A stretch of 64,000 nt of DNA. It comes from Dokdonella_A sp044227025 (GTDB taxonomy: Bacteria; Pseudomonadota; Gammaproteobacteria; Xanthomonadales; Rhodanobacteraceae). The position numbers were made by a program, and so were the translations under genes. This document shows, piece by piece, positions 1-7,414 of the stretch (position 1 is the first letter of the stretch; each line of letters begins with the position of its first letter). Location: assembly GCF_044227025.1 (NCBI RefSeq), contig NZ_JBGAFX010000008.1, positions 24,936 to 88,935 on the forward strand, in the 5' to 3' direction. The notes beneath the pieces are model-generated. The model saw only the letters and a program-made list of their open reading frames with translations. It ran no database searches and had not been told where the DNA came from.

Positions 1-214
1 TGCGGCCGGCGGAGTAGAACTTCTCGACGTAGTCGACGGTGAGCGGGAAGAAATCCTGCCCCTCGCGCATCTTCGGCGCCGCCACCGCGGTCACCAGCAC
101 GACCGTACCGCCCATGCTGACCATCACCGCACCGGAGGCCTGGCGGGCGATTTCGCCCGTTTCCAGCGTGACCGTTTGAGCGCCGTACTGGAACGACTTG
201 GTTACTTTCGCCAC
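1..214 (-). CDS. pnp: Polyribonucleotide nucleotidyltransferase, N-terminal part (cut by window edge)
   Basis: About 71 residues of the N-terminus are visible. They match the first RNase PH domain of PNPase, with the segments QTVTLETGEIARQA and GQDFFPLTVDYVEKFY. The enzyme is a phosphorolytic 3'-5' exoribonuclease of the RNA degradosome. A GTG start (VAKVTKSFQYG) was chosen because an AGGA ribosome-binding motif lies just upstream and the family normally begins a few residues before the FQYG motif. It lies downstream of rpsO on the same strand, the usual proteobacterial order. The rest of the gene is outside the window. Confidence 0.95.
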   Translation of the reverse strand, partial: MAKVTKSFQYGAQTVTLETGEIARQASGAVMVSMGGTVVLVTAVAAPKMREGQDFFPLTVDYVEKFYSAGR

Positions 215-269
215 GTTAGTTGTCCTGTCTGGGAAGGCGCATTCCCCATGGAACGCGCTTGTGCTTCAT

Positions 270-296
270 TTGAAAAGTGCGGCCAGGGATGGCCGC
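270..296 (-). terminator. Rho-independent terminator after rpsO
   Basis: Read on the minus strand, a 7-bp stem GCGGCCA/TGGCCGC closes a TCCC loop and is followed by ACTTTTC. It lies about 100 nt past the rpsO stop and 55 nt before the pnp start, so it should separate part of the rpsO transcript from pnp. The T-run is short, so some read-through is expected. Confidence 0.6.
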
Positions 297-323
297 TCTG
301 GAGTTCATGCAACGCGAAACGCA

Positions 324-388
324 GTCCCCGTCCAGCGGTTCGTCAAGCGGCGCCCATGCAGAACGCACGAGCAAACCGCGACGGGGAC
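324..388 (-). promoter_or_regulatory. Long imperfect hairpin in the rpsO-pnp spacer
   Basis: Arms GTCCCCGT (324-331) and ACGGGGAC (381-388) pair perfectly, and just inside them GCGGTT (335-340) pairs with AACCGC (374-379), giving about 14 bp broken by a small internal loop. In E. coli the same spacer carries an RNase III-processed stem through which PNPase controls its own mRNA. The position suggests an analogous element here. That role is inferred; only the hairpin is seen. Confidence 0.45.
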
Positions 389-394
389 AGCAAC

Positions 395-664
395 CTACCG
401 GCGCAGGCCCAGACGCTCGATCAGCGTCTTGTAGCGCTCGGCATCGGCCTTCTTGAGGTAGGCGAGCAGGCTGCGGCGCTGGTTCACCATCTTGAGCAGG
501 CCGCGACGCGAATGATGGTCCTTGTCGTGGTCGGCGAAGTGCCTGGACAGGTGCTCGATGCGCGCGGACAGCAGGGCGACCTGTACTTCCGGCGAGCCGG
601 TATCGTTCTTGCCACGACCGTAGTCGGCGATGATCTTGCTGGTTTGTTCGACTGGGAGAGACAT
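395..664 (-). CDS. rpsO: 30S ribosomal protein S15
   Basis: At 89 residues it has the normal S15 length, with the family signatures NDTGSPEVQVALL, HLSRHFADHDKDHHSRRGLL and a C-terminus ending YKTLIERLGLRR. S15 binds 16S rRNA early in assembly of the small-subunit platform. It lies between truB and pnp in the conserved proteobacterial order. The 194-bp spacer upstream of it contains a candidate -10 element, so it may have its own promoter besides read-through from truB. Confidence 0.98.
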   Translation of the reverse strand: MSLPVEQTSKIIADYGRGKNDTGSPEVQVALLSARIEHLSRHFADHDKDHHSRRGLLKMVNQRRSLLAYLKKADAERYKTLIERLGLRR

Positions 665-771
665 GGGTTTGCCCTTTGATGGAACATACGGCGCGGGTCA
701 GCTTGGACGCATTGCCAAAGCGCGAGCCGCGTCAGGAATCCCCGGCGGACCGGGACGAAATAAAGCTCCCT

Positions 772-800
772 ATTCTAACCCGTTTTTCCCGGCCAATGGA
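772..800 (-). promoter_or_regulatory. Candidate rpsO promoter (-10 only convincing)
   Basis: On the minus strand a TAGAAT hexamer (772-777, 5 of 6 matches to TATAAT) lies about 110 nt upstream of the rpsO start. The nearest TTG-type hexamer, TTGGCC at 791-796, is only 13 nt away, so the -35 is poor. It is supported mainly by its place in the truB-rpsO gap, where an internal promoter is common. Confidence 0.3.
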
Positions 801-858
801 GCGCGGGTCGTCCGGAATTCCGTTCCCGGCCGCTCGCACGGCGACCCCCGACAGCCGT

Positions 859-1851
859 TCAGGCCGGGCTTTGTGCCGCCAGCGCGCCCGCGCTGAAACC
901 GCGCCGCACGCGCACTTCTCCGGTGGGGTCCACCTCGACCAGCGCGACCAGCCGGCCGTCGGGGTCGATCGCGCAGGCGAATTCCGTGGCGGCCACGTCG
1001 TTGCGCAGCAGTCGCCTGCCTTGTCCGAGCGAGGCCGCTTCGGCCCGCGACACCGGCAACTGCGGCATTGCGGCCAATCCGCGCTCGAGCGGCAGCAGGC
1101 AGGCATCCAGCGCCTCCTCGCCGCGCGCGGCGATCGCTTCGAGCTGTTCCAGCGTGAACATGGCCGGCTGCATGAACGGCTCGACCCACATCCGGCGCAA
1201 CGCCGTCACGTGGGCACCGCAGCCAAGCGCCTCGCCAAGATCGCGGACCAGGCTGCGCACGTACGTCCCCGAGCCACACTCGACCAGCAGGCGCAGGCGG
1301 TCGCCATCGCGGCCCAGCCAATCGAACCGGTGCACGTCGACTTCGCGCGACGGCACCTCGACCTCCTCGCCGCGGCGCGCCCGCCGATACAAAGGTTCAC
1401 CCGCCTGCTTGAGCGCCGAATACACCGGTGGCACCTGCACGATGCGCCCGCTCAGGTGCCCCAGCGCGGCGCGGATCGTCGCCTCGTCGATGGCCGGTAC
1501 CGGCCGCTGTCGCACAACCTCGCCCTCGGCATCATCGGTGGTGGTCGTCACACCGAGCAGGCATTCGGTCTCGTAGGCCTTGCGCGAGCCGAGCAGGAGG
1601 CCGGCGATCTTGGTCGCCTCGCCGAAGCACAGTGGCAACAGGCCGGTCGCGAGTGGATCGAGGCTGCCGGTGTGCCCGCCCTTTTCCGCGCGGAACAGGC
1701 GACGCACCTTCTGCAACGCCTGGTTCGAGGAAAGACCTTGCGGCTTGTCCAGCAGGAGGAGGCCGCTGATGGAGCGGAAACGGGGAGTCGGGAATCGGGA
1801 ATCGCCAGGAGCCACGCTGCGCACCGCCCTCGACGATTCCCTATTCCCCAT
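859..1851 (-). CDS. truB: tRNA pseudouridine(55) synthase
   Basis: The protein is about 330 residues. The catalytic motif GHTGSLDPLATG contains Asp65, the nucleophile position of TruB, and the motifs LLLLDKPQGLSSN, VPPVYSALK and GTYVRSLVRDLGEALGCGAH follow in family order. It modifies U55 in the T-loop of tRNAs. The first 27 or so residues (MGNRESSRA...) are encoded by a repeat element inserted across the rbfA/truB junction and do not look like TruB. In-frame GTG codons at residues 10 and 13 are alternative starts. It overlaps rbfA by 11 bp, which suggests translational coupling. Confidence 0.95.
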   Translation of the reverse strand: MGNRESSRAVRSVAPGDSRFPTPRFRSISGLLLLDKPQGLSSNQALQKVRRLFRAEKGGHTGSLDPLATGLLPLCFGEATKIAGLLLGSRKAYETECLLGVTTTTDDAEGEVVRQRPVPAIDEATIRAALGHLSGRIVQVPPVYSALKQAGEPLYRRARRGEEVEVPSREVDVHRFDWLGRDGDRLRLLVECGSGTYVRSLVRDLGEALGCGAHVTALRRMWVEPFMQPAMFTLEQLEAIAARGEEALDACLLPLERGLAAMPQLPVSRAEAASLGQGRRLLRNDVAATEFACAIDPDGRLVALVEVDPTGEVRVRRGFSAGALAAQSPA

Positions 1852-1863
1852 TCCCGATTCCCG
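1783..1863. repeat. Inverted GGGAATCGGGAATC-type repeat across the rbfA-truB junction
   Basis: Arms with GGGAATCGGGAATC (about 1789-1802) and GATTCCCTATTCCCC...CCCGATTCCCG (about 1835-1863) face each other around a short centre. The element supplies the last residues of RbfA (EAGIGNGE) and the first residues of TruB (MGNRES). GGGAATC-type intergenic repeats are common in Xanthomonadales genomes, so this looks like a mobile palindrome that landed on an operon junction and was kept in frame. Confidence 0.6.
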
Positions 1864-2203
1864 CCTCGCCGCGCAACAACGACTCGATGCGCTCGCCCTT
1901 GTCGACCGAGTCGTCGTAGCGGAAGCGCAGCTCGGGTACGCGGCGCAGCTTCATCGAACGCGAAAGCTCGCGGCGGAATTCCTTCGCGAGTTCGTTCAGC
2001 GCCTTCGTCGCTTCGGGGCCCTTGTCGCCAATCAACGCGGTCACGAACACCGTCGCCATGTCGAGGTCCCTCGTGACCTCGACATCGGACACGCTCACCG
2101 ACGGCAATGCGTGCTCGCGGACGGCGGCGTGCACCAGCAACGCGATCTCGCGCCGGAGTTCGGCCGAGACGCGATCGGATCGATTGAAGGATTTTGCGGG
2201 CAT
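1841..2203 (-). CDS. rbfA: 30S ribosome-binding factor
   Basis: At 120 residues it has the KH-like RbfA fold signatures: RSDRVSAELRREIALLVH near the N-terminus, VSVSDVEVTRDLDMATVFVT in the middle, and MKLRRVPELRFRYDDSVDKGERIESLL at the C-terminus. RbfA helps mature the 5' end of 16S rRNA and is needed at low temperature. It starts 3 bp after the infB stop and overlaps truB by 11 bp, as part of the nusA-infB-rbfA-truB operon. Its last eight residues come from the repeat that spans the junction. Confidence 0.95.
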   Translation of the reverse strand: MPAKSFNRSDRVSAELRREIALLVHAAVREHALPSVSVSDVEVTRDLDMATVFVTALIGDKGPEATKALNELAKEFRRELSRSMKLRRVPELRFRYDDSVDKGERIESLLRGEAGIGNGE

Positions 2204-2206
2204 GGC

Positions 2207-4855
2207 CTACAGCGTCCTCGCAACCTCGATGCGCTCGAAGCACTCGATCTGGTCACCCGGCTTGACGTCGTTGTACTGCTTGACGCCGATGCCGCACTCG
2301 GTGCCATTGCGAACTTCGTCGACGTTCTCCTTGAAGCGGCGCAGCGATTCGAGTTCGCCCTGGAAGATCACGGTGTTGTCGCGCAGCACGCGGATCGGCT
2401 TGTGACGCTTGACCGTGCCCTCGATGACCATGCAGCCGGCGACCGCGCCGAACTTCGACGAGCGGAAGACGTCGCGCACCTGCGCGGTGCCGATGATTTC
2501 CTCGCGCACTTCCATGCCGAGCAGACCAGTCGCGACCTGCTTCACCTGGTCGATGACGTCGTAGATGATCGAGAAATAGCGCAGGTCCAGGTTGTTCGCA
2601 TCGATGATGCGGCGTGCCGATGCGTCCGCGCGCACGTTGAAGCCGATGATGACCGCCTTCGACGCAGCCGCGAGGGTCGCATCGGATTCGGTGATGCCGC
2701 CGACGCCGGAGGCGATCACGTTGACGCGGATCGCATCGGTGGTGATCGCGCCGAGCGATTCGCGCAGCGCTTCCGCCGAACCCTGCACGTCGGCCTTGAC
2801 GACGAGGTTGAGGGTCAACTGGCCCTGACCCTCGCCCATCTGCGCGACCATGTCTTCCATGCGGTTGCCGGCCTGCTTGACCAGGCGCGTCTCCCGGCGC
2901 TTGTGCATGCGTTGCTGCGCCACTTCCTTGGCCAGGCGATCGTCGGCGACCACGACGAAATCGTCGCCCGCCTGCGGAACGCCGGAGAGGCCGAGCACCT
3001 GCACCGGGATCGACGGACCAGCCGATTCGACCTGGCTGCCGGTCTCGTCGAACAGTGCGCGCACGCGACCGTATTCGATGCCGCAGACGAGGAAGTCGCC
3101 CTTCTTGAGCAAGCCCTGCTGCACCAGCACGGTCGCGACCGGGCCGCGCCCCTTGTCGAGGCTCGCCTCGATCACCGCGCCGCTGGCGCGGCCGTCCGGC
3201 ACCGCGGTGAGATCCATGACCTCGGCCTGCACCGAGATCGCATCGAGCAGGTTGTCGACGCCGTCGCCGGTCTTCGCCGACACCGGCACGAACTGCACGT
3301 CGCCGCCCCACTCTTCGGGCACGACTTCGTGCTGCACGAGACCCTGCTTGACCGTATCCGGATTCGCGTCGCTCTTGTCCATCTTGTTCATCGCGACGAT
3401 GATCGGCACCTTCGCCGCGCGCGCATGCTGGATCGCCTCGACCGTCTGCGGCATCACGCCGTCGTCGGCAGCGACCACCAGCACCACGATGTCGGTCGAC
3501 TGCGCACCGCGTGCACGCATCGACGAGAACGCGGCATGACCCGGGGTGTCGAGGAAGGTGATCACGCCCTTCGGCGTGTCGACGTGGTACGCGCCGATAT
3601 GCTGGGTGATGCCGCCCGCTTCGCCGGCGACAACCTTGGTGCGCCGGATGTAGTCGAGCAGCGAGGTCTTGCCGTGGTCGACATGACCCATGATCGTGAC
3701 GACGGGCGGACGAGCCGCCTTCACGGCGTCATCGCCGGCCTGCTGCGCGAGCAGGGTCGTCTCGGCACTGGTGTCTTCGGCGGCGACAACCTTGTGGCCG
3801 AGCTCCTCCGCGACCAGTACCGCGGTGTCGTGGTCGATCGCCTGGTTGATTGTCACCATCACTCCCATCTTGAATAGCGCCTTCACTACGTCGGCGCCCT
3901 TGACCGCGAGCTTGCCCGCGAGATCGGCGACCGTGATCGTCTCGCCCACCGCGATCTCCTTGACCACCGGCGCGGTCGGCCGCGAGAACGCATGCGCGGG
4001 ACCGGAGCGGCTCTGCTCGACCTGACGTGCCTTCGGGCGCTTGCGACCGGTACGGCGTGCCGCGCCTTCGCGCGACAGGTGCAGTTCGTTGCCGAAATAG
4101 CGCGCGCCGCCCGAGTCGTCGGAGCTGCCCTCTTCGCGCATGCGATGCGAACCATGCTTGGGCTTGTGGCGATGCTGGCCGTCGCCGGCTCCGGCGCCCG
4201 CACCGGGGCTGGCAGGACCCGCCGCCTCGCGCGCACGCTCGGGGCGCGGCGGATGCGCGCCTTCGCGCGCTGCCGGTACGGCGGTCTGCGGGGCGGCTTC
4301 GGCCGGCGTGGCCTTCGCAACATCTTCATCGCTGCGACGGCGCGAGTCCTCTTCCGCAGCCGCCTTGCGCGCGTCTTCCGCTGCGCGCATCTTCGCGTCC
4401 TCGTCGTGGCGACGACGATCCGCTTCCGAACGCGCGCGATCCTCGGCTTCGCGCTTGAGCTGCGATTCGCCGAGCTTGCGGATGGCGTCCTCGCGCTCGG
4501 GGTCGACCGACTGGCCTTCCTCGACCGTGCTGCGCTTGACGTAGGTGCGCTTCTGGCGCACTTCGACATTGACCGTCTTGGCGCTCGCGCCACGCTGGCC
4601 CGGCACCACGGTGATTTCGCTGACCGTGCGCCGCTTCAACGTGATCTGGCGCGGCGAAGCGGCCGCTTCGACCGGCGCTTCCTCTTTCTTGCCGTGCGTG
4701 CGGCGCAGGAAGCCGAGCAGCTTCACCTTCTCGGTGCTGCTGATGACCTGGTCCGGGTCGTTGAATTTCATGCCCGCCTCGCCAAGCTGCGCGAGCAGCT
4801 TGTCGACCGGTGTGCCGAGGACATTGGCCAGCTGTTTGATCGTGACGTCCGACAT
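2207..4855 (-). CDS. infB: Translation initiation factor IF-2
   Basis: An 882-residue IF-2. Order: an N-terminal IF2_N domain (MSDVTIKQLANVLGTPVDKLL), a long charged Ala/Glu/Arg-rich linker, the GTPase domain with G1 GHVDHGKTS, G3 DTPGH and G4 NKMD, then domains II-IV ending near YNDVKPGDQIECFE. It positions fMet-tRNA on the 30S subunit and drives subunit joining. The start at 4855 was preferred over an upstream in-frame codon because GGAG lies 9 nt before it and MSDVTIKQLA is the family N-terminus. The upstream gap to nusA is 130 bp with no recognisable signal. Confidence 0.98.
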   Translation of the reverse strand: MSDVTIKQLANVLGTPVDKLLAQLGEAGMKFNDPDQVISSTEKVKLLGFLRRTHGKKEEAPVEAAASPRQITLKRRTVSEITVVPGQRGASAKTVNVEVRQKRTYVKRSTVEEGQSVDPEREDAIRKLGESQLKREAEDRARSEADRRRHDEDAKMRAAEDARKAAAEEDSRRRSDEDVAKATPAEAAPQTAVPAAREGAHPPRPERAREAAGPASPGAGAGAGDGQHRHKPKHGSHRMREEGSSDDSGGARYFGNELHLSREGAARRTGRKRPKARQVEQSRSGPAHAFSRPTAPVVKEIAVGETITVADLAGKLAVKGADVVKALFKMGVMVTINQAIDHDTAVLVAEELGHKVVAAEDTSAETTLLAQQAGDDAVKAARPPVVTIMGHVDHGKTSLLDYIRRTKVVAGEAGGITQHIGAYHVDTPKGVITFLDTPGHAAFSSMRARGAQSTDIVVLVVAADDGVMPQTVEAIQHARAAKVPIIVAMNKMDKSDANPDTVKQGLVQHEVVPEEWGGDVQFVPVSAKTGDGVDNLLDAISVQAEVMDLTAVPDGRASGAVIEASLDKGRGPVATVLVQQGLLKKGDFLVCGIEYGRVRALFDETGSQVESAGPSIPVQVLGLSGVPQAGDDFVVVADDRLAKEVAQQRMHKRRETRLVKQAGNRMEDMVAQMGEGQGQLTLNLVVKADVQGSAEALRESLGAITTDAIRVNVIASGVGGITESDATLAAASKAVIIGFNVRADASARRIIDANNLDLRYFSIIYDVIDQVKQVATGLLGMEVREEIIGTAQVRDVFRSSKFGAVAGCMVIEGTVKRHKPIRVLRDNTVIFQGELESLRRFKENVDEVRNGTECGIGVKQYNDVKPGDQIECFERIEVARTL

Positions 4856-4985
4856 CGATTTCGTACTCCGTGGCCCTGCGACGCGTGCGGTAATGACCGT
4901 TCCGGCAGCGCTTCGCACCAGCGCCATCGTGCTCCTGCTTCAAGGACGGCGTGCTGAATGCGCGCCGCCCGTTCCGCGCCGGCCG

Positions 4986-6479
4986 TTACGCGACCGCGTC
5001 CTCGCGCGCGGCCATGATCAGCGCCGCGGCCTGGTCTTCGTCGATCCCCTCGATGCCCAGCTCCATGAATTCGTCGGTGGCGAGGTCGGCGAGATTCTCG
5101 CGCGTGACGATGCCATGCGAAGCGAGTTCGAACGCAAGGCCCTCTTCCATGCCCTCGACCGCGAGCAGGTCCTGCGCCGGCTTGTGCTCCTCCATGCCCT
5201 CCTCGACCGCGAGCGCGTCGGTAAGCAGCGCATCGCGTGCTCGCGCACGCAGTTCCTCGACGATGTCCTCGTCGAAACCCTCGATGCCGAGCAATTCGGC
5301 GGTTGGCACGTAGGCGATTTCCTCGACCGTCGAGAAACCTTCCTGCACCAGGATCTGCGCGATCTCCGCATCCACTTCGAGCTTGGCGATGAACAGGTCG
5401 CGCGCGGCGATCTGCTCGGCCTCGCTCTTCTGGCGCACCTGATCGGCGGTCATCACGTTGAGCTGCCATCCGCTGAGCTTGCTGGCGAGGCGCACGTTCT
5501 GGCCGCCGCGACCGATCGCCTGGGACAGCTTGTCCTCGGCGACCGCGATGTCCATCGAGTGCTTTTCCTCGTCGACGATGATCGACTGCACTTCGGCCGG
5601 CGCCATCGCGTTGATGACGAACTGCGCCGGATTGTCGTTCCACAGCACGATGTCGATGCGTTCGCCGTTCAGTTCGTTCGACACCGCCTGAACGCGCGAG
5701 CCGCGCATGCCGATGCATGCACCGATCGGATCGGTGCGATGGTCGTGCGCGAGCACGGCGATCTTGGCGCGGTCGCCCGGATCGCGTGCGCAGGCCTTTA
5801 TTTCGACCAGACCCTGGCCGACTTCCGGCACTTCGAGCTTGAACAGTTCCATCATCAATTCCGGCGCCGTGCGCGACACGAACAGCTGCGGGCCACGCGG
5901 CTCCGATTTCACTTCGTACAGATAACCGCGCAGGCGGTCGCCGGTACGCACCGCTTCGCGCGGGATGCTGCGGTCGCGCGCCACGAACGCTTCGGCATTG
6001 CCGCCGAGGTCGAGGTAGACGCTGCCGCGCTCGACGCGCTTGACGATGCCGGTGATCAGTTCGCCGACGCGGTCGCGGTAGGCATCCACGACCAGCGCGC
6101 GCTCGGCTTCGCGCACGCGCTGCACGATGACCTGCTTGGCCGCCTGCGCCGAGATGCGCCCGAAGTCCGGGTTCTCGATCGGCTGTTCGACGTAGCCGCC
6201 GACCTCGATGCCTTCAACCTCGTCCACCGCATCCATCAGGCGAAGCTGGCGGTCGGGCGACTCCATCACGACGTCGTCGGCCACGACTTCCCAGCGCCGG
6301 AACGTCTCGTAGTCGCCGGTTTCACGGTCGATCGCGACGCGCACCGAGACGTCTTCCTCGGCGTAGCGCTTCTTCGCGGCGGACGCGAGCGCGGCCTCCA
6401 TCGCTTCGAAGATGACGCCGCGCGGCACGCCCTTCTCGTTTGCAACCGCATCGACGACCAGCAGCAGATCTTTGCTCAT
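4986..6479 (-). CDS. nusA: Transcription termination/antitermination factor NusA
   Basis: A 497-residue NusA with the full long form found in gammaproteobacteria. It has an N-terminal RNAP-binding domain (MSKDLLLVVDAVANEKGV), an S1 domain with GSVYLDLGGNAEAF, two KH domains (CIGMRGSRVQAV and AIGRGGQNVRLAS), and two acidic C-terminal repeats ending in a Glu/Asp-rich tail. It controls RNA polymerase pausing, termination and rRNA antitermination. It follows rimP after a 78-bp gap holding a GC hairpin, and precedes infB. Confidence 0.97.
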   Translation of the reverse strand: MSKDLLLVVDAVANEKGVPRGVIFEAMEAALASAAKKRYAEEDVSVRVAIDRETGDYETFRRWEVVADDVVMESPDRQLRLMDAVDEVEGIEVGGYVEQPIENPDFGRISAQAAKQVIVQRVREAERALVVDAYRDRVGELITGIVKRVERGSVYLDLGGNAEAFVARDRSIPREAVRTGDRLRGYLYEVKSEPRGPQLFVSRTAPELMMELFKLEVPEVGQGLVEIKACARDPGDRAKIAVLAHDHRTDPIGACIGMRGSRVQAVSNELNGERIDIVLWNDNPAQFVINAMAPAEVQSIIVDEEKHSMDIAVAEDKLSQAIGRGGQNVRLASKLSGWQLNVMTADQVRQKSEAEQIAARDLFIAKLEVDAEIAQILVQEGFSTVEEIAYVPTAELLGIEGFDEDIVEELRARARDALLTDALAVEEGMEEHKPAQDLLAVEGMEEGLAFELASHGIVTRENLADLATDEFMELGIEGIDEDQAAALIMAAREDAVA

Positions 6480-6524
6480 GTACCGACTCCGTCACCGGTC
6501 CGCATCAGCGGCCGGAATGGCCTT

Positions 6525-6555
6525 GAAATAAAACGGTTGCGCCCCGTCGGGGCGC
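6525..6555 (-). terminator. Hairpin with T-rich tail between rimP and nusA
   Basis: A 7-bp GCGCCCC/GGGGCGC stem (6539-6555) with a 3-nt loop begins 2 bp after the rimP stop. On the minus strand it is followed by AACCGTTTTATTTC. The U-rich tail begins 5 nt from the stem, so it is probably a partial terminator or processing site that sets the rimP:nusA ratio rather than a full stop. Confidence 0.4.
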
Positions 6556-6557
6556 TC

Positions 6558-7091
6558 TCAAACCTTTCTCTTCGCGGGACGCCGCGCCGGTTTCGCCGGC
6601 ACCGCTTCCTCGCTGCGCGCCGGCTTCAGGCCGAGCGCCGCATAGTCCGGGACCAGTCGCGCCTTCGCAATGTTCGCGTGCGCGATCGCGACTGTCTTGC
6701 CGTCCTGCTCGATCGCCACGCGATCGGCATCGACCGCATCGATGCGTCCCTGGAACCGACGCCGCCCGTCGATCGGCAGGTTCACCGTGATCTTGACCTG
6801 CTCGCCGGCGAAGCGTTCGAAATGTGCCGGCGTGAACAGCGGTCGCTCCAGCCCCGGCGAGGAGACTTCCAGCGTATAGCGGCCGGCAACCGGGTCGTTG
6901 ACGTCGAGCAGCGCGGAGATCTCGCGGCTGGCACGCTCGCAGTCGTCGATCGTCACGCCGCGTGTCGATTCATCGATGTAGACACGCAGCAGGCTGCCAC
7001 TCGCGCCGGTGGCGAACTCGATGCCGACGAGTTCGAGGCCGAGGTCGGCGATCGCGGGTTCCAGCAGCTGGCTGAGTTCCTGATTCGTCAT
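6558..7091 (-). CDS. rimP: Ribosome maturation factor RimP
   Basis: A 177-residue RimP (DUF150). The N-terminal domain shows ELVGIEF and LLRVYID, then the family motif YTLEVSSPGLERPLF (residues 72-86), then the SH3-like C-terminal domain. The tail is basic (KPARRPAKRKV). RimP is needed for 30S maturation. An in-frame extension upstream runs through a terminator and the tRNA gene and is not credible; the start at 7091 fits the family N-terminus MTNQELSQLL. It is the first gene of the rimP-nusA-infB-rbfA-truB cluster. Confidence 0.95.
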   Translation of the reverse strand: MTNQELSQLLEPAIADLGLELVGIEFATGASGSLLRVYIDESTRGVTIDDCERASREISALLDVNDPVAGRYTLEVSSPGLERPLFTPAHFERFAGEQVKITVNLPIDGRRRFQGRIDAVDADRVAIEQDGKTVAIAHANIAKARLVPDYAALGLKPARSEEAVPAKPARRPAKRKV

Positions 7092-7250
7092 GTTTTCCAG
7101 GGGGCAGAAACAAAAAATGGGCACGAGGCCCATTCCGTAGTTCGCCGTTGTGTCGCATCCAACATCGGCGGAACCGCCTTGCGGCGGCCGGCGCATCCTG
7201 CGCCTGGGTGCGGCTTGGGGACATCCCTCGACCGAACCCTGAAAACCCAA
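7092..7250 (-). promoter_or_regulatory. rimP leader region with attenuator-like terminator
   Basis: The 159 bp between the tRNA terminator and rimP contain a strong intrinsic terminator (7108-7134) ending 17-20 nt before the start codon. Upstream of it is a CCGCC-GCAA-GGCGG hairpin whose right arm can alternatively pair with a following CCGCC. A rimP leader attenuator is a described RNA family in gammaproteobacteria, and position and layout agree. Membership is inferred; no covariance model was run. No clear -35/-10 was seen. Confidence 0.5.
7108..7134 (-). terminator. Intrinsic terminator in the rimP leader
   Basis: On the minus strand AATGGGC-CTCGT-GCCCATT folds into a 7-bp stem with a 5-nt loop and runs straight into TTTTTTGTTTC. 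It stops transcription before rimP, so it can only be regulatory or act as insulation from the tRNA unit. Confidence 0.75.
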
Positions 7251-7275
7251 GAAAAAAGGCCGCTCTAGGCGGCCT
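7250..7275 (-). terminator. Terminator of the initiator tRNA transcript
   Basis: On the minus strand a perfect 7-bp stem AGGCCGC/GCGGCCT with loop CTAGA is followed by TTTTTTC. It lies 13 bp past the CCA end of the tRNA and closes a single-gene tRNA unit. Confidence 0.85.
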
Positions 7276-7288
7276 GATTCCTTAGACC

Positions 7289-7365
7289 TGGTAGCGGGGG
7301 CAGGATTTGAACCTGCGACCTTCGGGTTATGAGCCCGACGAGCTGCCAGACTGCTCCACCCCGCA
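7289..7365 (-). tRNA. tRNA-fMet (anticodon CAU), initiator
   Basis: A 77-nt gene with encoded CCA. The anticodon loop CTCATAA is closed by GGG/CCC pairs, the three consecutive G:C pairs that mark initiator tRNA. The T arm is intact (GGTTCAAATCC). The acceptor stem begins T-GCGGGG and ends CCCCGC-T, so the first position is a U1:U72 mismatch instead of the C1:A72 of E. coli. An unpaired 1:72 position is the feature formyltransferase needs, so initiator identity is kept. It has its own promoter and terminator. Confidence 0.93.
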
Positions 7366-7376
7366 CCGAGCTGCGC

Positions 7377-7405
7377 AGTGTAGCGGCCCTGCAACGATCC
7401 GGCAA
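7377..7405 (-). promoter_or_regulatory. Promoter of the initiator tRNA
   Basis: On the minus strand TTGCCG (7400-7405) and TACACT (7377-7382) are separated by exactly 17 nt, with the tRNA 5' end 11 nt beyond the -10. It lies in the 49-bp gap after nuoN. A GC-rich discriminator (GCGCAGC) follows the -10, as in stringently controlled stable-RNA promoters. Confidence 0.6.
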
Positions 7406-7414
7406 GCCCGGCAA

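Noticed and set aside
1580..7268. Long plus-strand open frames opposite rbfA, infB and nusA
   Set aside because: Shadow frames of conserved minus-strand genes, with no ribosome-binding site and biased composition.
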